A stretch of DNA of 55,505 nt from CAZJFH01 sp964545205 (lineage in GTDB: Bacteria > Pseudomonadota > Alphaproteobacteria > Rhodospirillales > Magnetospirillaceae). Positions 8,644 through 17,550 of this stretch are shown one piece after another; position 1 is the first letter of the stretch; every line of letters starts with the position of its first letter. Both the position numbers and the translations under genes were made by a program. The notes beneath the pieces were generated by a model. The model saw only the letters and a list, made by a program, of their open reading frames with translations. It searched no databases and was not told the origin of the DNA. The DNA is taken from NCBI GenBank assembly GCA_964545205.1, contig CAZJFH010000030.1, positions 1-55,505 on the forward strand. The letters run 5' to 3'.

Positions 8644-9648
8644 ATGACCACCTTCTCCCGCCGCGCCGCCCTGCGCACCGGCCTCTCGGCCGTCGCGGCG
8701 CTCGCCCTGCCGCCGGCGCTGCTGCTGCCGCGCCGCGCCCGCGCCGTCGAGGACGCCCTGACGATCCACGGCATGCCGGCGACGCCCTCGCTGATGCTGG
8801 CCCATCTCGTCGAGAGCGGCGCCCTCGAAGGCGCTGTCGGCCGCGTCGACTTCCGCATCTGGCGCACGCCCGACGAGATGCGCGCCGGCGTCGCCTCGGG
8901 CAGCATGTCGGTCACGGCGACGCCCAGCTACGCCGCCGCCAACATGTACAACCGCGGCCTGCCGGTGCGGCTGCTCAACGTGATGACCTGGGGCCTGCTC
9001 TACGTCGTCTCGCGCGATCCGTCGGTGAACGGCTTCGCCGACCTCGCCGGCAAGTCGGTGGCGCTGCCGTTCAAGAACGACATGCCCGACCTGGTGTTCC
9101 GCCACGTCGCGGCCAAGAGCGGCATGGATCTCGCCAAGGACATGAACGCCCAGTACGTGGCGACGCCGATGGAGGCGATCCAGCTTCTGCTCGCCGGCCG
9201 CGTCGACGCGGCCTTGACCTCCGAGCCCGCCGCCACCGCCGCGGTGATGCGCGGGCTGAAGGGCGGCGTCGAGGTGCGGCGCGCCGTCGACCTGCAGCAG
9301 GAATGGGCGCGGGTGACCGGCCGTTCGGCGCGCATCCCGCAGGCCGGCCTCGCCGTGACCGCCAAGGTCGCCGAGGAGCGCCCCGAACTGGTCGCGGCGC
9401 TGCAGTCGGGCATCGGCCGGGCGCGCGACTGGGTCGCCAACAACCCGTCGAGCGCCGCCCGCATGGGCGCCGCCTACATGGACCTCAAGGCGCCGATCAT
9501 CGAACGCGCCATCGCCACCTCGAACCTCGCCGCGACGCCGGCGGCCGAGGCGCGGGACGAGTTGGAGTTCCTGTTCGCCACCCTGGCCGAGGACAACCCG
9601 GCGATCATCGGCGGCAAGCTGCCCGATGGCGCCTTTTATCTCGGCTGA
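8644..9648 (+). CDS. ABC importer substrate-binding protein (SsuA/TauA/NitT-like)
   Basis: A 334-residue periplasmic binding protein. The N-terminus MTTFSRRAALRTGLSAVAAL has a twin-arginine-type signal (SRRAA followed by a hydrophobic run) and ends near RRARA. The body resembles NMT1/OpuAC-like binding proteins of the nitrate/sulfonate/taurine class, with a two-lobe fold suggested by segments such as LAGKSVALPFKNDMPDLVF and LLAGRVDAALTSEPAA. Tat export would fit a folded or cofactor-bearing protein. It is first of three ABC genes, 13 bases after the receptor-like gene and 3 bases before the permease gene. Confidence 0.87.
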   Translation: MTTFSRRAALRTGLSAVAALALPPALLLPRRARAVEDALTIHGMPATPSLMLAHLVESGALEGAVGRVDFRIWRTPDEMRAGVASGSMSVTATPSYAAANMYNRGLPVRLLNVMTWGLLYVVSRDPSVNGFADLAGKSVALPFKNDMPDLVFRHVAAKSGMDLAKDMNAQYVATPMEAIQLLLAGRVDAALTSEPAATAAVMRGLKGGVEVRRAVDLQQEWARVTGRSARIPQAGLAVTAKVAEERPELVAALQSGIGRARDWVANNPSSAARMGAAYMDLKAPIIERAIATSNLAATPAAEARDELEFLFATLAEDNPAIIGGKLPDGAFYLG

Positions 9649-9651
9649 GCC

Positions 9652-10461
9652 ATGCGCCTGACCGCCGCCGTGCTCGGCTATCTGTGGGAGGTGTGGGGCG
9701 CGGCGACCGGGCTGTTGCTGCTCGTCGCCGCCTGGCAGCTCGGCCACGACCTCTACGGCTCGTTCATCCTGCCGTCGCCGGCCGAATCGGTGGCGGCGCT
9801 GCTGCGCATGGCCGAGGACGGTCGCGCCGTGCCGGCGGCGGCGGCGACGGCGAGTCGGGCGCTGGCCGGTTTCGTGCTCGCCGGGTTGGTCGGCAGCGTG
9901 CTCGGGGTCGCCGCCGGGCTGTCGATGGCGGCGGCGCGGGCGGTGCGGCCGGTCGTCACGGTGCTGCTCGGCATTCCGCCGATCGCCTGGATCGTGCTGG
10001 CGCTGCTGTGGTTCGGCACCGGCGGGCTGACCCCGGTGTTCACCGTCGTCGTCACCACCTTCCCGATCGCTTTCGCCGGCGCGGTCGAGGGCACCCGCAC
10101 GCTCGACCGCGGGCTCGAGGACATGGCGCGGTCGTTCGGCGCCTCGGGCCCGCTGATGCTGCGGGACGTGCACGTGCCGCACATCCTGTCCTACCTGTTC
10201 CCGGCCTGGGTCACCGCCCTGGGTACCGCCTGGAAGGTCGCGGTGATGGCCGAGTTGCTGGGCAGCACCAGCGGCATCGGCGCCGAGATGGCCGCCTCGC
10301 GCGTCAACCTCGACACCGCCGAGGCGATGGGCTGGGTCGTCGCCGTCGTCGTGCTGCTGCTCGCGGTCGAATATTTGCTGCTGCACCCGGTCAAGCGCCG
10401 GGTCGAGCGCTGGCGCGCGCCGTCGACGGCGCCGCGCGCCGGCATGCCGGGAGGCTTCTGA
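9652..10461 (+). CDS. ABC importer permease (SsuC/TauC-like)
   Basis: A 269-residue inner-membrane permease with about six hydrophobic helices. The cytoplasmic EAA loop is visible around residues 155-180 (EDMARSFGASGPLMLRDVHV), which contacts the ATPase. It matches the nitrate/sulfonate/bicarbonate permease class in length and layout. The stop overlaps the ATPase start (TGATG), showing tight coupling. Confidence 0.9.
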   Translation: MRLTAAVLGYLWEVWGAATGLLLLVAAWQLGHDLYGSFILPSPAESVAALLRMAEDGRAVPAAAATASRALAGFVLAGLVGSVLGVAAGLSMAAARAVRPVVTVLLGIPPIAWIVLALLWFGTGGLTPVFTVVVTTFPIAFAGAVEGTRTLDRGLEDMARSFGASGPLMLRDVHVPHILSYLFPAWVTALGTAWKVAVMAELLGSTSGIGAEMAASRVNLDTAEAMGWVVAVVVLLLAVEYLLLHPVKRRVERWRAPSTAPRAGMPGGF

Positions 10462-11201
10462 TGCTGTCGTGGATTGGGGTCGGCCACAGCTACGGGCCGA
10501 AGGTCGCGGTCGCGGGCATCGACCTCGCCGTCGAGCCCGGCCAGGTCCTCAGCCTGGTCGGGCCGTCGGGTTGCGGCAAGACGACGCTGCTGCACATGGC
10601 CGGCGGCCTGACCGAGCCGAGCGAGGGCCGCATCGCCAACCGCTTCGCCCGCACCGCCTACGTGTTCCAGGAGCCGCGGCTGCTGCCGTGGCGCACCGCC
10701 GCCGACAACATCGCCTTCGGCCTCAAGGCGGCCGGCGCCGGCGTCGCGGCGCGCGCGGCGACGGCGCGGCTGCTGGCGGCGCGCATGGGCCTGCATGCGG
10801 ACGACCTCGACAAGTATCCGCACGAGCTCAGCGGCGGCATGCGCCAGCGCGTCGCCCTGGCGCGGGCGCTGGCGGTCGAGCCCGACCTCTTGCTGCTCGA
10901 CGAGCCGTTCAGCGCGCTCGACGTCGGCCTGCGGCGCGAGCTGCAGGACCTGCTGGCGGCCGAGATCGCGGGGCGCGGCCTCGCCGCCGTGTTCATCACC
11001 CACGACCTCGCCGAGGCGATGCGCCTCAGCGACGAGATCGCGGTGCTGGCGCCGGCGCCCGGCCGCCTGGTGCGCCGCCTGGCGCTGGAGCGGGCGCGGG
11101 CGGACCGCGACGACGGCTTCGTCTACGAGAGCGTCGCCGCGCTGCTGCGCGACCCGGTGGTCGCCGCCGTGTTCCGCACCGTCGCCGAGGAGGACCGATG
11201 A
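10461..11201 (+). CDS. ABC importer ATP-binding protein (SsuB/TauB-like)
   Basis: A 246-residue ATPase with Walker A GPSGCGKTT, Q-loop VFQEPRLLPW, signature LSGGMRQRVALARAL, Walker B LLLLDEPFSALD and H-loop FITHDLAEA. It powers the importer formed with the two preceding genes. The substrate cannot be read from the ATPase. It is coupled to the permease upstream and to nnrS downstream (ATGA overlap), so NnrS is made with the transporter. Confidence 0.93.
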   Translation: MLSWIGVGHSYGPKVAVAGIDLAVEPGQVLSLVGPSGCGKTTLLHMAGGLTEPSEGRIANRFARTAYVFQEPRLLPWRTAADNIAFGLKAAGAGVAARAATARLLAARMGLHADDLDKYPHELSGGMRQRVALARALAVEPDLLLLDEPFSALDVGLRRELQDLLAAEIAGRGLAAVFITHDLAEAMRLSDEIAVLAPAPGRLVRRLALERARADRDDGFVYESVAALLRDPVVAAVFRTVAEEDR

Positions 11202-12415
11202 CCGCTTCCTGCCTGGTCGAGACCGTGGCGCCGAGCTTCTGCCGCGCCACCATCTGGGCCTACGCCTTTCGGCCGTTCTTCCTGCTGTCCTGCGGCTACG
11301 CCCTTGCGCTCACCGTCGCCTGGGCGCTGATCCTGGCCCTCGGCCTCGACCTGCCGGCGCCGATGCCCGCCTGGCAGTGGCACGCGCACGAGATGCTGGC
11401 CGGCTTCTTCGGCGCGGCGCTGGCCGGGTTCATCCTGACGGCGGTGCCGAGCTGGACCAATTCCGCGCCGGTCATCGGCGGCCGGCTGGTGCTTCTCGTC
11501 GGCGTGTGGCTTGTCGGGCGGCTGGCGATGTGGTCGGCGGATCTGTTGCCGGCCTGGGCCGTTGCCGCCGCCAATCTCGCTTTCCTGCCGCTGATCGTCC
11601 TCTGGGTGACGCCGCAGATCCTGCGCGACGCCGGACGCCGTCACCGCGCCTTCCCGCCGGTGCTGACGGCGTTGTTCGCCGCACATGCCGCCGTGCACTG
11701 GGGCTGGCTCGCCGCCGATGCGCCGCTCGCCGAACGCGGGCTCGAAGCGATGCTGGCGATTTTCGTGCTGCTGATCGTGCTGACCGTCACACGCATCACC
11801 ATGGTGGTCATCAACGCCGCCCTCGACGAGCTCGGCGAGAGCCGCCGCTTCCGCCCCAATCCGGCGCGCAACGGGCTGGCCTGGGCCACCGTCGCGCTGT
11901 ACGCCGCCGCCGAGTTCGTCGCCCCCGAGACGGCGGTCACCGGCTGGATCGCGCTCGCCGCGGCGGCGGCGCAGCTCGACCGGCTCACCGACTGGCATGT
12001 CGGCCGGGCGGTGCTGAAGCCCTACGTGCTGATCCTTTACGCCGCCTACTGGTGGATCGCCATCGGCCTGGCGCTGATCGGGCTGCATCACGTGTTCGGG
12101 CTGGTACCGGAATCCGCCGGCCGTCACGCCCTGGGGCTGGGTGCGGCCGGCGCCGCCATCCTGGCGGTGTTCGTGATCGCGGGCATGCGCCACACCGGCC
12201 ACGAACTGGTGGTGCCGCCGCTCGGTGCCGCCGCCTTCGCGCTGATCAACGCCGCCGCCGCCGCCCGCGTGGCGACGCCGATCCTGGCGCCGGAATGGTA
12301 CCTGCCGGTGGGGCTCGGCTTGTCCTCGGCGCTGTTCGTGGCGGCGCTGCTCGCCTATCTGGTCGCGTTCACCCCGAAGCTGTTGCGTCCCCGTGTCGAC
12401 GGGAGGCCGGGCTAG
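11198..12415 (+). CDS. nnrS: NnrS family heme/copper membrane protein
   Basis: A 405-residue polytopic protein with about 12 membrane helices. It carries the NnrS hallmarks: an N-terminal FRPFFLL segment, WHAHEMLAGFFGAALAGFIL with conserved His residues, LTVTRITMVV, and MRHTGHELVVP. NnrS proteins bind heme and copper and are linked to denitrification and nitric-oxide tolerance. It overlaps the ATPase stop by 4 bases, which ties it to the ABC/receptor cluster. This suggests that the imported compound may be the metal or heme NnrS needs, or that NnrS helps handle it; that link is inference. Confidence 0.88.
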   Translation: MTASCLVETVAPSFCRATIWAYAFRPFFLLSCGYALALTVAWALILALGLDLPAPMPAWQWHAHEMLAGFFGAALAGFILTAVPSWTNSAPVIGGRLVLLVGVWLVGRLAMWSADLLPAWAVAAANLAFLPLIVLWVTPQILRDAGRRHRAFPPVLTALFAAHAAVHWGWLAADAPLAERGLEAMLAIFVLLIVLTVTRITMVVINAALDELGESRRFRPNPARNGLAWATVALYAAAEFVAPETAVTGWIALAAAAAQLDRLTDWHVGRAVLKPYVLILYAAYWWIAIGLALIGLHHVFGLVPESAGRHALGLGAAGAAILAVFVIAGMRHTGHELVVPPLGAAAFALINAAAAARVATPILAPEWYLPVGLGLSSALFVAALLAYLVAFTPKLLRPRVDGRPG

Positions 12416-12475
12416 ATCGTCGCCGTCCGGGCCCGGACCCGAGACCGATCCAGCCGGACGGAGAGCCCCGGATCG

Positions 12476-14095
<1,620 letters not shown>

Positions 14096-14186
14096 CGCGG
14101 CTGGGTTCCCGTGGCGTGGGCAGCCTTATGCCACAGATCTCCGCCAGCGATCTAGAAAAGAGCCGTCGCAGGCGAACGAACGTCTC

Positions 14187-14885
14187 TCAATGCCGGAACC
14201 GTCCGGCCTCGCCTGGCGTGCCGCCGCGTCCGGTCGACTGAACCTGCCCCCGGCCGGCAAATTCGGAGGTTCTGCAAAGTTCCACCCCGGCCTGCACCAT
14301 TTCTTGGATCGCCGCGGCGTAGTCTGCGCCGCGGGTGATGGCCCGGCAGGCGTCCTCGACGACGAAGGCTGCGAATCCGAGTCGCACCGCGTCAAGGGCC
14401 GAGTAACGAACGCAGTAGTCGGTCGCCAGTCCAGCCAGCCAGACCCGTTGGACGCCGACCTCCTTCAGATAACCGGCCAATCCGGTCGGCGTGGAGCGGT
14501 CGTTCTCGACGAAGACCGAATAGGAATCGATCGCGATGTGCCAGCCCTTGCGGACGACCAGACTGCAGTGCGGAATGTCGAGGTCCGGGTGCAACGCGGC
14601 GCCGGGCGATTCGTGCAGGCAATGGTCCGGCCAAAGCCTCTGCGCGCCATATCCGAGCCGGATTTCCTCGAACGGTTGGTGTCCGGGATGCGTGCTGGCG
14701 AACGAAATGTGTCCCGGTGGATGCCAATCCTGGGTCAACACCACGCGCGCGAACTTCCGCGCCAAGGAATTGATCGGCGAGACCACCTCGTGGCCGCCCG
14801 GGACCGCGAGGGCGCCGCCGGGGCAGAAGTCGTTCTGCACGTCGACGACGACGAGCACGTTCTCATGGCTGTCAGTATAGTTCAT
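14187..14885 (-). CDS. pncA: Nicotinamidase (isochorismatase fold)
   Basis: A 232-residue cysteine hydrolase that turns nicotinamide into nicotinate for NAD+ salvage. The catalytic triad is visible: Asp15 in VVVDVQNDF, Lys in LVVRKGWH, and Cys in LAGLATDYCVRYSALDAVRL. The metal-site motif TQDWHPPGHISFAS is intact. The C-terminal 25 residues (RGQVQSTGRGGTPGEAG) are an uncommon polar tail. An FNR-type box is centred 100 bases before its start, so it likely rises under low oxygen, when NAD balance shifts. Transcribed leftward away from that box. Confidence 0.9.
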   Translation of the reverse strand: MNYTDSHENVLVVVDVQNDFCPGGALAVPGGHEVVSPINSLARKFARVVLTQDWHPPGHISFASTHPGHQPFEEIRLGYGAQRLWPDHCLHESPGAALHPDLDIPHCSLVVRKGWHIAIDSYSVFVENDRSTPTGLAGYLKEVGVQRVWLAGLATDYCVRYSALDAVRLGFAAFVVEDACRAITRGADYAAAIQEMVQAGVELCRTSEFAGRGQVQSTGRGGTPGEAGRFRH

Positions 14886-14978
14886 CGTGCCGTGCTCCGG
14901 TCGCGCGTCGTTGGTCGGGTGCCGTGGCCGGGCGGCGGACAGGCACGCTCCATCTTCGGCGAATCGCCGCCGCGCGGA

Positions 14979-14992
14979 TTAATCCAGGTCAA
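14979..14992 (-). promoter_or_regulatory. FNR/ANR-type box, pncA promoter
   Basis: On the plus strand it reads TTAATCCAGGTCAA; toward pncA it reads TTGACCTGGATTAA. It is one of six near-identical boxes in this window, all oriented with the TTRAC half away from the gene. Centred 100 bases before the pncA start. Confidence 0.7.
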
Positions 14993-15186
14993 TGCCGGTT
15001 GCATCGGTGGGCGCAAAATCGCGATCGCGAAAACGCGTCGCCAAGATTGCCGATGCCCCGCCCCGTTCATCGCCGGATGGTCGAGCGCGATCGGCGGCGT
15101 CGACCAGCGCCATCGAGATGCTGATGGCCCGCGGCCTGTCGCCGGACGCGGCGGCCGACGCCATCGTTCTGGGCCTGTTGCGCTGA
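14992..15186 (+). CDS. Possible small protein, unknown
   Basis: A 64-residue open frame starting MPVASVGAKSRSRK. Its last half (SAIEMLMARGLSPDAAADAI) looks protein-like, but the first half is basic and could be chance. The ATG overlaps the pncA FNR box and no good ribosome site is visible, so the start, if any, may be an internal ATG near 15117. No function proposed. Confidence 0.3.
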   Translation: MPVASVGAKSRSRKRVAKIADAPPRSSPDGRARSAASTSAIEMLMARGLSPDAAADAIVLGLLR

Positions 15187-15249
15187 GGTCGCGCCGCGGC
15201 GCGACGCAGCCGTGGCTCGGTGCCGGCCGGGCGGCATGGTGGCGACGGC

Positions 15250-15263
15250 TTAACCTGGATCAG
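15250..15263 (+). promoter_or_regulatory. FNR/ANR-type box, phosphoribosyltransferase promoter
   Basis: TTAACCTGGATCAG, centred 50 bases before the start of the phosphoribosyltransferase gene. It shares the CCTGGAT core with the other boxes and points the same way relative to its gene. Confidence 0.7.
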
Positions 15264-15306
15264 CCGTCAGGCACACGGGCGCTGTAGGCTCTGTTCGGAG
15301 GTGGCG

Positions 15307-15963
15307 ATGTACGCAGATCGCAGCGAGGCCGGCCGCGCATTGGCGGCGGAACTCGGCAGCTATCGCGACCAGGACCCGGTGGTGCTGGCGCTGCCGCGCG
15401 GCGGCGTGCCGGTGGCGTTCGAGGTGGCGGCGACGCTCGCGGCGCCGCTGGATCTGGTGCTGGTGCGCAAGATCGGCGCACCCTGGCAGCCGGAACTGGC
15501 GGTCGCCGCCGTCGTCGACGGCGGTGCGCCGGAGATCGTGCGCAACGACGAGATCATCGCGCTGTTGCGCGTCGACGATGCCTACATCGCCCGCGAGGCC
15601 GAGCGCCAGTTGACCGAGATCGAGCGGCGGCGGGCACTGTGGCTGGGCGAGCGGCCGCGCGCCACGCTGCGCGAGCGCACCGTGATCGTCGTCGACGACG
15701 GCATCGCCACCGGGGCGACGATGCGCGCGGCGTTGCGCGCGGTGCGCCGGGCGTCGCCGCGGCAGGTCGTTCTGGCGGTTCCGGTGGCGCCGCCCGACAC
15801 CCTGGCCGCGCTGCGCGGCGAGGTCGATGCCGTGGTCTGTCCCCTGGTGCCGGAAATCATGGGAGCGATCGGCGCCTTTTATCGCGACTTCCACCAGTTG
15901 GGCGACGAGGAGGTCCGCGTGCTGCTGGAGCAAGCCGCGGCCGAGGAGGAGCAACGGGAATGA
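15307..15963 (+). CDS. Phosphoribosyltransferase family protein
   Basis: A 218-residue type I phosphoribosyltransferase-fold protein. The PRPP-binding loop is VIVVDDGIATGATMRAAL, about residues 120-137. Related stand-alone proteins often sit with dienelactone hydrolases, erythromycin esterases or USPs in low-oxygen stress clusters, and their substrate is unknown. The ATG at 15307 is chosen because a GGAGGTGG ribosome site precedes it and an upstream FNR box lies in what would otherwise be coding sequence. It overlaps the next gene by 4 bases. Confidence 0.88.
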   Translation: MYADRSEAGRALAAELGSYRDQDPVVLALPRGGVPVAFEVAATLAAPLDLVLVRKIGAPWQPELAVAAVVDGGAPEIVRNDEIIALLRVDDAYIAREAERQLTEIERRRALWLGERPRATLRERTVIVVDDGIATGATMRAALRAVRRASPRQVVLAVPVAPPDTLAALRGEVDAVVCPLVPEIMGAIGAFYRDFHQLGDEEVRVLLEQAAAEEEQRE

Positions 15964-16220
15964 CCGACAAACACGAGAATGCCGCGCCATGGCTGTCGGC
16001 CTGCCGGTTGGTCGCCGAGCAGCAGTATCTGGCGTACCGGATCACCGAGTCCTACTGGCTGACCTGCTTGGGCATGCAGGAGCGCATGATGCACGAGTGG
16101 CTGGGCCTTCTCTCGGAGCACCACCCGTATCGCCGCTGGCACGCCGAACTGGCGCGCGGGGCGGATATCATGGACCACTACGGCCGTCGCGCCCACGACG
16201 TCGATCCCGAGCGCATCTGA
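15960..16220 (+). CDS. Small conserved-looking protein, unknown
   Basis: An 86-residue soluble protein beginning MTDKHENAAPWLSACRLVAE, rich in aromatic residues and Met, His and Arg (for example MQERMMHEWLGLLSEHHPYR). It looks helical and has no signal or membrane segment. It overlaps the phosphoribosyltransferase stop (ATGA), so both are made from the FNR-box promoter. I do not recognise the family; a phasin-like helical protein is one weak possibility. Confidence 0.65.
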   Translation: MTDKHENAAPWLSACRLVAEQQYLAYRITESYWLTCLGMQERMMHEWLGLLSEHHPYRRWHAELARGADIMDHYGRRAHDVDPERI

Positions 16221-16225
16221 CGCGG

Positions 16226-16519
16226 TCAGGACTCGGCCTGGTCGGGCGCGAGCCAGGGCTCGACGCGGAAGCGAGCGAGGCGGTCGGGGCCGACGACGAG
16301 GAAGCTGCGGCCGTCGTCGCACTCGGCTTTGGCCGTCATCTGCCAGACGCCGCGAACCCGCCGTTCGTCGACGTCGAGCAGCGCGGCGACCCGGCAGTCC
16401 AACTCGTCTCGAAGCTGCACGGCGAGCGTCTCCTCCCAACGCTCGCGCACGGCGCCCTGCGCCGCAAGCGTGACGGCCATTGCGGCAGCCGCCAATGCCT
16501 GGATGCTCGCGAGCGCCAT
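16226..16519 (-). CDS. Small exported or membrane-anchored protein, unknown
   Basis: A 97-residue protein. The N-terminus MALASIQALAAAAMAVTLAA is a signal peptide or anchor. The remainder (RDELDCRVAALLDVDERRVR and GVWQMTAKAECDDGRSFLVV) has two Cys that could pair in the periplasm. The start is set by GGAGAGGGACGGG just before ATG. An FNR-type box is centred 67 bases upstream, so it belongs to the low-oxygen set. Function not recognised. Confidence 0.65.
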   Translation of the reverse strand: MALASIQALAAAAMAVTLAAQGAVRERWEETLAVQLRDELDCRVAALLDVDERRVRGVWQMTAKAECDDGRSFLVVGPDRLARFRVEPWLAPDQAES

Positions 16520-16579
16520 GGTCCCGTCCCTCTCCTGGATGACCTGAACCGACCCTACGCGCCACCCACGGTGCGCCTC

Positions 16580-16593
16580 TTGATCCAGGTTAG
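16580..16593 (-). promoter_or_regulatory. FNR/ANR-type box, promoter of the 97-residue exported protein
   Basis: TTGATCCAGGTTAG on the plus strand, CTAACCTGGATCAA toward the leftward gene. It has the same core and relative orientation as its companions. Only a doubtful frame lies to its right. Confidence 0.7.
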
Positions 16594-16628
16594 TCCGGAT
16601 TGCTGGGCGCTCCGGGTTCGATGCGGTG

Positions 16629-16748
16629 ATGGATGCCGCCAACGTCGACCCGAAGGCGTTCTCCGACGAGTTCCACCACCGCATCCGCGGCGCCGCGCTC
16701 GCCCCGGTGCTCGACACGCTGCGGCGGCTGTTGATCTCCGAATTCAGG
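16629..16748 (+). other. Possible truncated coding fragment
   Basis: A plus-strand frame starting MDAANVDPKAFSDEFHHRIR reads like protein for about 40 codons. It then runs antisense into the 3' end of the nitroreductase gene, where it loses protein character. It may be the remnant of a gene cut by rearrangement, or chance. No function is proposed. Confidence 0.25.
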
Positions 16749-17373
16749 CACCCCGCGCCCCGGCCGCCCTGCCGGCCGGCAGCAGATACAGCGGCTCCTC
16801 CGCCGCCGGCAGGTCGAGCAGTTCCCTCACTTCGGCGTCGCCGAAGGCGCCTACGATCCCTGCCGCCAGGCCCAGCGCGACGGCCTGCAGGCAGAGGTTC
16901 TCGGCTGCGTGTCCCGCCTCCATTGCGACATAGCGGTGCCCGCGGCGGCCGTACCGAAGCGTCGTTCTCTCCGGGCGCGCCGCGATTACGACGATCACGG
17001 GCGCCGCCGCCAGCCATTCCTGATCAAGCGCGGTAGCGGCCAGATCGTGGCGGCGGTCGCCTTCCTCGAGCAGGGTGAGGTCGTGGCGTTCCGGATCGTA
17101 CCGATAAATGCCCGCGGCAAGACCCGAGACCGCTCCGGCCATGAGGTAGAGTTCGAGAGGATAGAGGGCGCCGGCCGAGGGTGCGGCGCGGGCGCCATCG
17201 GTGCCGGTGATGCCCTGAGCCGCCCACAGTAGCTGACCGATCTCGGCCAGCGCCAAAGCCTCGCTGGCGAAAGCACGCACCGTGCGGCGGGCGCCGATCG
17301 CCTCTTCCAGCGAGATCGGTCCGTGTTCCCGCGCCGGCGGCAGGGGCACGCCCAAGGGGCCGGGCATCGTCAT
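16744..17373 (-). CDS. SagB-type nitroreductase family oxidoreductase
   Basis: A 209-residue flavin oxidoreductase fold. The N-terminal ISLEEAIGARRTVRAF is the usual FMN-phosphate arginine region. APSAGALYPLELYLMAG and MEAGHAAENLCLQAVALGLA are typical of SagB/nitroreductase proteins. Family members bind FMN and use NAD(P)H. No azole-peptide precursor or cyclodehydratase partner is adjacent, so a thiazole-forming role is unlikely; a redox role in the low-oxygen block fits better. An FNR-type box is centred 64 bases before its start. Confidence 0.85.
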   Translation of the reverse strand: MTMPGPLGVPLPPAREHGPISLEEAIGARRTVRAFASEALALAEIGQLLWAAQGITGTDGARAAPSAGALYPLELYLMAGAVSGLAAGIYRYDPERHDLTLLEEGDRRHDLAATALDQEWLAAAPVIVVIAARPERTTLRYGRRGHRYVAMEAGHAAENLCLQAVALGLAAGIVGAFGDAEVRELLDLPAAEEPLYLLPAGRAAGARGA

Positions 17374-17430
17374 CTGCGCCTACTCCGACGGTTTCACCAC
17401 CCAGCTTACCCGAGCTGCAGCTCGTGCCGA

Positions 17431-17444
17431 TTGATGCAGGTTAG
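17431..17444 (-). promoter_or_regulatory. FNR/ANR-type box, nitroreductase promoter
   Basis: TTGATGCAGGTTAG on the plus strand, CTAACCTGCATCAA toward the nitroreductase gene. It also lies 107 bases before the rightward kinase gene but points toward the nitroreductase like the other boxes. Confidence 0.65.
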
Positions 17445-17550
17445 CGGCTTGTCCCATGACGCGAACTATGGATTCTCCCCATACACTTTTGAGCTATTGC
17501 TAAATTAGAATAAGGTTAGGAATGTGGTGGCGTGGTGAGGAGTGGGGACG

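Noticed and set aside
6657..8915. Long leftward open frame opposite the receptor-like gene
   Set aside because: Antisense shadow of a gene with strong protein features; composition is not protein-like.
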